DNA of 47,053 nt from Kiritimatiellia bacterium (lineage in GTDB: Bacteria; Verrucomicrobiota; Kiritimatiellia; RFP12; UBA1067), in the NCBI GenBank assembly GCA_017405115.1, contig JAFRBA010000061.1, positions 1-47,053 on the forward strand, read 5' to 3'. Both the position numbers and the translations under genes were made by a program. Within the stretch, counting starts at the first letter, position 1. Each line of letters opens with the position of its first letter. The notes below the pieces were generated by a model. The model was not told where the DNA came from. It searched no databases and was given only the letters and a program-made list of their open reading frames with translations. Of the stretch, positions 33,502 through 41,200 are shown in pieces.

Positions 33502-33530
33502 AGTATAGCACGGAGTGCCCGGGCAGTCAA
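33502..33530 (-). promoter_or_regulatory. Promoter of the GNAT gene
   Basis: Minus strand TTGACT (33530-33525), 17 nt, TGC-TATACT (hexamer 33507-33502). It places transcription start near 33495, about 28 nt before the GTG, and thereby decides that start. Confidence 0.65.
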
Positions 33531-33549
33531 TGCCCGCAGGCCGGGGCGA

Positions 33550-33579
33550 TTGCACGCCGCCGCCCGTATGTGGTATAAT
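33550..33579 (+). promoter_or_regulatory. Promoter of the TMEM43-like gene
   Basis: TTGCAC (33550-33555), 18 nt, TGG-TATAAT (hexamer 33574-33579). A leader of ~42 nt contains AAAGGAAG before the ATG. It is divergent from the GNAT promoter. Confidence 0.65.
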
Positions 33580-33627
33580 CCAACCGTCTGGAGCTAAGAC
33601 TCATTCAACCAGAAAGGAAGCACCACC

Positions 33628-34797
33628 ATGGCGGTAACTGAAACTACGAAGGTCGGCTGGGGCTCGCGCCTCGGCACATCTATAAAGGGAGTGCTGTTCG
33701 GGCTGATCCTTTTCGTGATCGGCTTCCCCGTGCTCTTCACGAACGAGGGCAACTACGTGAAGATGGCGAAGGCCCTGGACGAAGGAGAGGGCGCGTGCAT
33801 AGCCGTGGAGTCCCCGGACGAGATCGACCCCGAGATGAACGGTAAGCTCGTCCACATGACCGGCAGGGCCAACACCAAGGACGTCCTGTCCGACGACGCA
33901 TTCGGCGTCTCCGCGACGGCCATCCGACTCTCGCGCAAGGTTGAGATGTACCAGTGGCGCGAGCACCGCAAGACGGAGGAAAAGAAGAAGCTCGGCGGCA
34001 GCGTCGAGAAGACCACAACCTACACCTACGACAAGGACTGGTCGGACGAGGTGATATCCTCCTCCGACTTCAAGGAGCCCGGCCACGACAACCCCGCGGC
34101 GATGGAGTTCGCGTCAGAAGATAGGACGGCTTCTGCGGTGAGCTTCGGCGCGTTCAAGCTGAACGAGCGCCAGATAGCGCGGATCGGCTCCGCGCAGGCG
34201 TATCAGTTCCCGACGGACTTCGTCTGCAGGGTCGAGCGCGTGCAGATGCAGGGCTCCACCATATACGTTCCGGAGCAGGCGACGAGGACGAACAAGCTCA
34301 ACAACCGGGTCGTCGCCACCCAGCCGCGGATCGGAGACATGCGCGTCAAGTTCGAGGTCGTCTACCCCCACGACATATCCATCGTGGCCAAGCAGCGGGG
34401 AGACACGTTCGTCGGGTACACGGCGAAGACCGGCAAGAAGGTAGACCTCCTGTCGGACGGCATACGCGACTCCGCGGAGATGTTCGCCTCGGCGCGTTCG
34501 GGCAATGCGATGTTCACGTGGTTCGTGCGCGTCGGCGGGTTCATGCTCATGTTCTTCGGCCTTTCGATGGTGCTCAAGCCGCTGAGCGTCCTCGCCGACG
34601 TCCTGCCGATCCTCGGCGACATCATCGAGATGGGCGCTGGAATCGTCGCGTTCATCATCGCGCTCATATGCGCATTCGTGACAATAGCGGTCGCATGGCT
34701 GTTCTACCGTCCGGTGGTCGCCATACTGCTCCTGGCCGCAGCCGGCGGATTCGCCTGGTGGCTCATCATGAAGAAGAGGAAGGCGGCAGCCATCTAG
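33628..34797 (+). CDS. TMEM43-family membrane protein
   Basis: 389 aa. One membrane segment near 20-40 (GVLFGLILFVIGFPVLFTNE), a ~240-residue extracytoplasmic domain, and three to four C-terminal membrane segments (MFTWFVRVGGFMLMFFGLSM, then ILGDIIEMGAGIVAFIIALI and the last before KKRKAAA). This is the layout of the TMEM43/LUMA (DUF1625) family: the YQWREH and AYQFP blocks are characteristic. In animals the family sits in the inner nuclear membrane; the bacterial function is unknown. Its own promoter and ribosome site precede it, and it converges on the TatD-like gene with only 4 bp between the stops. Confidence 0.8.
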   Translation: MAVTETTKVGWGSRLGTSIKGVLFGLILFVIGFPVLFTNEGNYVKMAKALDEGEGACIAVESPDEIDPEMNGKLVHMTGRANTKDVLSDDAFGVSATAIRLSRKVEMYQWREHRKTEEKKKLGGSVEKTTTYTYDKDWSDEVISSSDFKEPGHDNPAAMEFASEDRTASAVSFGAFKLNERQIARIGSAQAYQFPTDFVCRVERVQMQGSTIYVPEQATRTNKLNNRVVATQPRIGDMRVKFEVVYPHDISIVAKQRGDTFVGYTAKTGKKVDLLSDGIRDSAEMFASARSGNAMFTWFVRVGGFMLMFFGLSMVLKPLSVLADVLPILGDIIEMGAGIVAFIIALICAFVTIAVAWLFYRPVVAILLLAAAGGFAWWLIMKKRKAAAI

Positions 34798-34801
34798 CGA
34801 A

Positions 34802-35464
34802 TCAGGCGACGAGGCACGAGGCGAACGCGTCGGCGTTCGCCTCAAGCCGCGCCGCCAGGCATTCAGCCGGCACGCCGCGGATTTCGGCGAGTTTCGCGAG
34901 CGTATCCTCCACGGCCGGCGCATCCGCGGCGGACGCCGTTGTCGCGTCCGACTCCACCAGCAGGCGGTCGGACGGTATCTTCCTCGCAAGCGCGCGGTAG
35001 TTCACGGCATGGTCGTTGAGTATCGCCGGCCCTACGGATATGTAGCCGTTGAGCCCGACGATGTCCGGCAGCAGGCCCTCCGACCGCGAGAACCCGTGGA
35101 ACAGGAACGCGGGCACGCCCGCACGGACCCGCGCTGCGGCCTTCACCACCTCTCCCCAGCACTTCGCCCCGTGCAGCACGACAGGCCGGCGGAACTCGGC
35201 CGCAATCATGAGCTGAGCGTCGAACGCGTCGCGCATGCGCTGCGAGATTTCGCGTTCGCGAAGCCGGTCAAGCCCGATCTCCCCCACGCCGAGCGTCGCG
35301 TCCTCAGCCAGCATGGCGCGCAAGGCCGCCGCGTCGAAGCCGTCGAGAAACCATGGGTGCGCTCCGACAAAGCGCACGTCGCGTTCGCCGAGGGCGCCGT
35401 CCAGCGGATCGCACAGGAAGTGGCGCGTTGCCGCGCGGGCGACATGGCAGTGCGCGTCTGTCAT
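34802..35464 (-). CDS. TatD-family metal-dependent hydrolase
   Basis: 220 aa, somewhat short for the family (~260). Metal ligands are visible: TDAHCHV (HxH), GVGEIGLD (Glu), RPVVLHG (His), LFHGFS (His) and LLVESDA (Asp). TatD proteins are cytoplasmic 3'-5' nucleases or general phosphoesterases acting in DNA repair and RNA decay. ATG overlaps the stop of the mannosyltransferase gene by ATGA, so the two are translated together. Confidence 0.85.
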   Translation of the reverse strand: MTDAHCHVARAATRHFLCDPLDGALGERDVRFVGAHPWFLDGFDAAALRAMLAEDATLGVGEIGLDRLREREISQRMRDAFDAQLMIAAEFRRPVVLHGAKCWGEVVKAAARVRAGVPAFLFHGFSRSEGLLPDIVGLNGYISVGPAILNDHAVNYRALARKIPSDRLLVESDATTASAADAPAVEDTLAKLAEIRGVPAECLAARLEANADAFASCLVA

Positions 35465-36159
35465 CTTCTCCTGCCGAAGCGAAGAGAAAGCGCGATCTTG
35501 ACGGACTCAACGGCAATGCCCGGGGTTATCTTCGAGTATCCGCGAGTGCGGTCGGTGAACACTATCGGGATCTCGCTGATCGAGCAGCCCGCCTTCCAAG
35601 TGCGGTGGTTCATTTCGAGCTGGAAGGAATAGCCTGCGCTCGCGACGGAGGCGAAGTCGATCCTGCGCAGAGTGGACGCTTTCCAGCACTTGAAGCCACC
35701 GGTGGGGTCTCGAAGCGGCATGCCGGTCACCAGACGGATGAACACGCCGCCCGCGCGCGAGATGAAGCGGCGCTTGAACGGCCATCCGGGAGTGTCCCCG
35801 CCTGGCACGTAGCGCGATCCGATCACAAGGTCGGCGTCATCGGCGATGAGGCGCGGCAGGTCCTTTGGGTCGTGGCTGAAGTCGCAGTCCATCTGAACGA
35901 CCTTCTCGGCGCCAAGCTCCAGCGCGGCGGCGAAGCCGGCCACGTAGGCGCGGCCAAGGCCCTCCTTCTTCGTCCGATGCAGGCAGTGCATGCGAGGCTC
36001 AGCCTTCATGAGGCCCTCGATCACGTTGCCCGTGCCGTCGGGCGAATTGTCGTCCACGAAGAGGAGCTCCGCGTCCGGGGCAGAGGCCAGCACGGCCTCC
36101 GCCATCGGACCCACGTTCTCCCTCTCGTCGTACGTAGGTATTACTACTACCGTTTTCAT
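35461..36159 (-). CDS. Polyprenol-phosphate mannosyltransferase-like GT2
   Basis: 232 aa. GT2-family transferase closest to dolichol/polyprenol monophosphomannose synthases: VVVIPTYDERENV (nucleotide site), LLFVDDNSPDGT, VVQMDCDFSHDP (DxD metal site), VIGSRYVPGG, RDPTGGFKCWK and GYSFQLEMNHR. No C-terminal membrane segments, so it is the short DPM1 type, transferring mannose (or another hexose) from GDP- or UDP-sugar to polyprenyl phosphate at the inner face of the membrane. No ribosome binding site is visible before the ATG; a perfect palindrome at 36171-36185 lies 11 nt upstream. Confidence 0.85.
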   Translation of the reverse strand: MKTVVVIPTYDERENVGPMAEAVLASAPDAELLFVDDNSPDGTGNVIEGLMKAEPRMHCLHRTKKEGLGRAYVAGFAAALELGAEKVVQMDCDFSHDPKDLPRLIADDADLVIGSRYVPGGDTPGWPFKRRFISRAGGVFIRLVTGMPLRDPTGGFKCWKASTLRRIDFASVASAGYSFQLEMNHRTWKAGCSISEIPIVFTDRTRGYSKITPGIAVESVKIALSLRFGRRR

Positions 36160-36170
36160 GCCGCTAGCAT

Positions 36171-36185
36171 TTGAAGAGTCTTCAA
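36171..36185. promoter_or_regulatory. 15-bp palindrome before the mannosyltransferase gene
   Basis: TTGAAGAGTCTTCAA, two perfect 7-bp arms around one base, centred 19 nt before the ATG. It may be an operator or a leader hairpin. A weak extended -10 (TGG-TAGACT on the minus strand) lies ~35 nt further upstream. Confidence 0.4.
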
Positions 36186-36742
36186 ACTAAACATCATGTG
36201 TTGGTTGAAAGTCTACCAAAATCCCTGATGGTTGTCAAAACGACGACCCCAGAGACAATTCCCGGGCGCATCCGAGAATCGTGCTGCCACCACGAAACGC
36301 GCCAACGCCGCCTTGCCGTCCGACTCTGCTCGCGATCCGGATTTCGGCGGTCCCGGCGGCATGGCCCGCTGGCTATCAACCGAGCCTCTGGCTTTTGCTT
36401 GCGCATACGCCCACCGAGGTGAACCAGACGCCCCGCAGCCATGCCGCACCGCCGAAAGTCCTCTCGCTCGCACATCGGCCCGTCTCGGCGGCTACTGGCG
36501 ACGCACTCGTTTCGCGACGGGGCGCGGAGGGGCGGTGCCGCACGAGAGCACTTTCGCGGGTCCGACGGGATTTTGACCCCCGTGCGCACGGGCGAGCGCC
36601 AAGCGCGAGCGTCAAAATCCTGTCGGGGGCACCCGCAAAATGAGGTTCGGGCGGTGCCGCCACGCAACGCCCTGTGAGCGAATTGCGCATCTGCACGACG
36701 ATCACGGATGCGCCCATAATTCCCCCTGAGCGGGCTTATTCT
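36186..36742. other. Gene-poor interval with repeat motifs
   Basis: No convincing gene; the several overlapping open frames are GC-driven. The interval contains the motif GGCGGTGCCGCACGAG at 36531-36546 (also at 477-492), its core again at 36650-36660, and the hairpin element at 36556-36636. Confidence 0.5.
36556..36636. repeat. Long imperfect inverted repeat (hairpin element)
   Basis: GCGGGTCCGACGGGATTTTG (from 36556) pairs with a segment ending at 36636 that reads GTCAAAATCCTGTC from 36611; the arms match except one mismatch and a 4-nt bulge. The loop carries the perfect palindrome CCCGTGCGCACGGG (36579-36592). Flanked on both sides by the GGCGGTGCCGC motif. Candidate mobile palindromic element or structured RNA. 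Confidence 0.55.
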
Positions 36743-36750
36743 GATATAAT
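36742..36750 (+). promoter_or_regulatory. Promoter of MFS transporter 2
   Basis: TGA-TATAAT (hexamer 36745-36750) with only 9 nt before the ATG at 36760, so the leader is 0-3 nt long. No ribosome binding site fits. Confidence 0.55.
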
Positions 36751-36759
36751 ACCAGAACC

Positions 36760-38028
36760 ATGGGAAAGACATACAAATGGGTCATGCTCGCGCTGCTCAG
36801 CTGCGCATTCTTCTTCCACCAGGCCGACAGGGCCCTGTTCGGGCTGCTGACGATCCCCATACAGCAGGAGCTCGGACTCACCGACGTGCAGATTGGCTGG
36901 ATCAACACCGTCCTCTCGTGGACGCTCGCCGGCATGGCTCTCGTCGCAGGCCCCGTCGGAGACCGCTTCTCGCGCAAGTGGATCATAACCTGCTCCCTGA
37001 TCGCCTGGTCGCTCATGACGTTCATGATGGGCTTCGTGGGCGACTGGCGCATATTCGGCGTTACGATTCCCGCGTTCTTCGTGGTCATGTTCTTCAGGTC
37101 GATCGCGACCGGCGTCGGCGAGAGCTTCTACGGGCCCTGCTATCCGCCGCTCATCGCCGCCTACCACAGGGAGACGCGCTCGATCGCCCTCTCGATACAC
37201 CAGGGCGCGCTGTACTTCGGCCTGATGACGTCCGGCGTCATCACGGCCTGGGCCCTCGGCTTCCTCGGCAGCTGGCGGCACGTCTTCATGGTCTTCGGCG
37301 GCGCCGGCTTCATGCTCGGCATACTCTTCATATTCGCCCTCCGCGACACCCCGGCCGCGGCGCCGGCGCCGGGCGACAGGGCCGAGGACTCCGGCTTCCT
37401 GGCGGGAATGAAGCACTTCTTCAAGACCCCGACCGCGATCTGCGCGATGGCCGGGTTCGTCGCCATCGTATTCGTGAACAACGCCTACCTCTTCTGGGCG
37501 CCCAAATACATGGCCATGAAGTTCGGCACGTCAGTCGGCACCGCCGCGACGCAGACGATGCTCTGGCACCATCTCCTCGCGTTCGCCGCCATCCTCGCCG
37601 GCGGCGTCCTCACCGACCGCATGGTCCGCAGGATGCCGCGCTTCCGCATCGGCTTCCAGGTCGTCTCCATGCTATGCGGCGCGCCGTGCCTCGTGGCGAT
37701 CGGCTTCCTGCCGTCCGCCGCCGCGATGCTCGCGATGACCGCGGCCTACGGCGTGTTCCGGGGCTTCTTCGAGGTGAACACGCACGCGACCCTCTTCGAC
37801 GTCGTGCCGCCCCGCTACAGGTCGACCTCCGTCGGCATCTTCACGGTGGTCGCGTTCCTCTTCGGCGGGCTCTCCGGCGTCCTGATGGGCGAGCTGTCCC
37901 AGAAGCATGGCGTGCGCGGCTTCGAGGCCGGCTTCGCCATCATGGGAGCCACGTACGTCGTGGGCGCGCTGCTCATGGCGCTCGCGTTCTTCTTCACGTT
38001 CAGGCGCGACCGCATCGCCGAGGCCTGA
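36760..38028 (+). CDS. MFS transporter 2 (spinster-like)
   Basis: 422 aa with twelve predicted membrane segments in two halves. Signature residues: GPVGDRFSRKW after segment 2, and GVLTDRMVRRMPRFR in the second half. FFFHQADRALFGLL in segment 1 and SFYGPCYPPLIAAYHRETR in segments 4-5 are typical of spinster-type MFS carriers, which move sugars, sugar acids or lipids with protons. A paralog is at 27105-28364. The start is fixed by an ATG only 9 nt after the -10. The substrate cannot be read from sequence; it stands alone, 47 nt before the next gene. Confidence 0.8.
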   Translation: MGKTYKWVMLALLSCAFFFHQADRALFGLLTIPIQQELGLTDVQIGWINTVLSWTLAGMALVAGPVGDRFSRKWIITCSLIAWSLMTFMMGFVGDWRIFGVTIPAFFVVMFFRSIATGVGESFYGPCYPPLIAAYHRETRSIALSIHQGALYFGLMTSGVITAWALGFLGSWRHVFMVFGGAGFMLGILFIFALRDTPAAAPAPGDRAEDSGFLAGMKHFFKTPTAICAMAGFVAIVFVNNAYLFWAPKYMAMKFGTSVGTAATQTMLWHHLLAFAAILAGGVLTDRMVRRMPRFRIGFQVVSMLCGAPCLVAIGFLPSAAAMLAMTAAYGVFRGFFEVNTHATLFDVVPPRYRSTSVGIFTVVAFLFGGLSGVLMGELSQKHGVRGFEAGFAIMGATYVVGALLMALAFFFTFRRDRIAEA

Positions 38029-38058
38029 CGGCCGGCGGGGTGCGGACGCCGAAGTTTT

Positions 38059-38067
38059 TGGTATAAT
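38059..38067 (+). promoter_or_regulatory. Leaderless promoter of the DUF4011 gene
   Basis: TGG-TATAAT (hexamer 38062-38067), then 7 nt, then ATG at 38075. This is the last promoter of the TGN-TATAAT type in the window; the DNA to the right of the junction does not use it. Confidence 0.6.
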
Positions 38068-38074
38068 TACGGTC

Positions 38075-38260
38075 ATGGAAGACTCGCCTAGAAACAGAGT
38101 GTCCCGCTGGACGCAGAAGCTGCTGGACCTTTCGCTGAGGAACCGCCTTCTCAACGCTCGGGACTCAAAACAGATACTCCCCCTTGCCGTGGAATCGGTC
38201 GCGGCCCTCGAAGACCGCCTCGCGGCCGACCAGGCCGTCGCGGTGGTGCCGGCCGACGTA
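38075..38260 (+). CDS. DUF4011 helicase-type protein, N-terminal fragment
   Basis: The first ~50-60 codons, starting MEDSPRNRVSRWTQKLLDLS and continuing LRNRLLNARDSKQILPL, are the beginning of a DUF4011 protein, a large (often 1500 aa or more) superfamily 1 helicase with a C-terminal nuclease-like region. The match fades after ALEDRLAADQ. The frame stays open for more than 4 kb beyond, but that is the antisense of the low-complexity accessory gene and carries no helicase motif. The gene is therefore cut at about 38,230-38,265 by the joining of two DNAs. Confidence 0.7.
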
Positions 38261-41200
38261 ATCCAGTATCTTCTGGACGGCCTTGCGGTCGAATTCGCCG
38301 ATGCCGTCGGCCAGCTCGCGCGCGCCGTCGGCCAGGGCCTCAGCGCCGTCATAGAGCTCGATGGTGCCGTCATAGAGCGTGTCGGCGCCCTCGTAGAGCT
38401 GCTTCGCGCCGTCCTCCAGGCTCTCCGTGCCCTCGTACAGGGTCACCGTGCCGTCGAACAGGTCGCCGCTGCCGTCGAACAGCGCGTCAATGCCGTCGGA
38501 CAGCTCCTTCGCGCCGTACTTCAGATCCATGGTGCCGTCGCACAGCGTGTCCGCGCCGTCGGACAGCTCCTTCGCGCCGTCGGCGGCCTCGCCCACCGCT
38601 TCGGTGTAGTCCTGCACGCCCTGGTAGAAGTCGTTCACGTCGTCCAGGGTGTCCATCAGGTCGGACAGGGAGCGATACGCCTCGCCGTCCTTGCCGTTTT
38701 CCTCAAGGGCGTCCGCCACGGCGTTCAGATAGGGCTGCTTGTGCTTCTGATCCGCGATGTTTTCCTCGATGATCCTCTTGACCTTCCGGGACGACATCTG
38801 CTCGGAAATGGTGGAATCGATCAGCTTCCGGACCTTCTTGGTCTTCATCTGCTCCTTGACGTTCTTGTTCACCAGCTGCTTCACCGTGTCAGACTGCAGC
38901 TGCTTGGCGATTTCCGCCTCCACCAGCGCCTTCACCTCGTCGGTGGCCATCTGGTTGGCGATCTCCGCGTCCACCAGCGCCTTCACCTCGTCCGAGGCCA
39001 TCTGCTTTTCCAGCTCGGCGGCCATCAGCGCCTGCACGTCCGGAGACGCCAGCTGCTGCTGGTACGCCGCCTCGATCTGGGCCTGCACCTCGTCACTGGC
39101 CATCTTTTCGTCCACCAGCGCCTGAATCTGCGCCTCGGACATGGCCTTCAGCGTCTCGCGCACCTTCTGCTCCACCTGCTGCCGCGCGCCGGCCTCCACC
39201 TGTGCGCGCACCTGCTTTTCGCCCTCGGCCCGCGCCGCTTCGAGGTTCGCCGGGTCGCTCAGCTGCTGCTTAACGATCTTCTCGATCTGATCCTGTACGT
39301 TCTTGTCGATCAGCCCCTGCACGTCCGCGCTCGCCATCTGCGCCGCCAGGGTCTGCTCGATCTGGCCCTGCACCTCCGCGGTGGCCATCTGCGCCTTCAC
39401 CATGGCGTCGATCTGCGCCTGTCGGGCGTCCTCATCCGGCTTCTCGGCACGGGCCGCGAACAGCGACAGCAGCGCCGTCTGCACGTCGCTCTCCGCCGCG
39501 GGCTGCTCCTCCTTGGGCGCTTCCGCGAGCTTGTCCTCGGTCTTCTGCTCGACGGGCTTTTCTTCCTTCGGCTGTTCGGCCGTCGGTGCTTCCGCGGGCT
39601 TCTCTTCGGCCTTGGGCTGTTCCACAGGCTTCTCTTCCTTGGGCTGCTCCGCAGGCTTCTCTTCCTTGGGCTGCTCGGCGGATTTCTCTTCGCTCTTCTT
39701 CTCCTCGGTCTTCTGCTCCGCAGGCTTGTCTTCGCTCTTTTTCTCCTCGGTTTTCTGCTCGGCAGGCTTATCTTCGCTCTTCTTTTCCTCAGGCTTCTGC
39801 TCGACGGGCTTCTCCTCGGGCTTTTTCTCCTCAGACTTCTGCTCGACGGGCTTTCCCTCGGCCTTCTTTTCCTCGGGCTTCTGCTCAGCGGGCTTCTCTT
39901 CGGATTCCTTCTCCTCGGATTTTTCCTCGACGGGCTTTTCCTCGGATTTCTTTTCCTCGGTCTTCTGCTCCGCGGGCTTTTCCTCGATCTGCTTCTCCTC
40001 GGTCTGTTTTTCCTCGGGTTCGGCAGGCGCTTCGGCCTTCTTTTCCTCCGGGATCTGCTCGGCAACCGTCTCGGGCGCTTCGATTTCGGCCTGCGTCGCT
40101 TCGACGGTCTGAGCCTGCTCAATGCCCGCCTCGGACGGCTGTTCCTCCGGGATTTCCTCGTTCTGAACCGTCTCCGCGGCCTCGGGCGTCTCGTCCACCG
40201 TGGCCTCGGGCTGTTCGGCTTCCTCGATCACGTCGGCCTCGGGCAGCTTATCGGGGGCCTCGGCCTGCTCCGCGGCGGCCTTGGAGAAGGCGGCCTCGAT
40301 CTGCGCGCGCACCGTGGCCTCCACAGCCGCGGTCACCTTCTGCCGCACGCCTTTTTCCACCTCGGCGGTGACGGCGGCGCGGACGGCGGCCTCGTTGGCC
40401 TGCACCTGCTGGCGCACGGTCTGCTCCAGCTGCTGCTGAATCATGGCCTGCACCTGCGGGTCGGCCAGCTTCTGCTGCACGGTGCCCTCGATGAGGTCCC
40501 TGACCTCCTGGGTCTGCATCTGCTTGTCCACCTCGGCGGCGATGGTGGCGTCGTCGGGGTTGCGCACGGCGTCCTCCACCTTCTGGCGGGCGGCGGCCAC
40601 CACCTCATCATGCACGTGGTTGAGGATCTCGGCGTTGACCTTCTCGCGGGCGGCCTCCTCGACCTTCTGCCGCACCAGGTCCTGTGCGCCGGCCTCCACC
40701 TGCTCGCGCACCTGCTGATTGGCCACCTTCATGACCTCTTTGCGCACCTTGTCCTTGGCCCCGGCGTGCACCAGGTTCACGACCTCCCTGTACACGGCGT
40801 CCTCGACCTTGTCGCGCAGTTTGGCGTTGGCCTGCTCGTAGACGTAGTCCTCCAGGTTGTCCAGCATCTCGGTCTGCAGGCGGGTGATCTCCTCCTGATA
40901 GTTGTCGGCGGTGATGTCGCGCAGCTCAATTTTGAGCTTCTTGAAATCCTTCTCCTTCTCATGCAGCTCGTCGTTGGCGGTATCGATGATGCCCTCGTAG
41001 ATCTGCCGCGCGCCGTCCACCAGATCGAAGGAATTGCTGTCGATCTGCTCCAGGCCATCGGCCAGTGTGCGCGCGCCGTCCTTGAGCTGCTGCGCGCCGT
41101 CGTTCAGCGCGCCGGTGCCGTCGTAGAGCTCCTGAGCGCCGTCGTCGAGCTTGCCCGCGCCCTCCTTCATGTCGGAAGCGCCGTCGCGAAGCTCGCCCGC

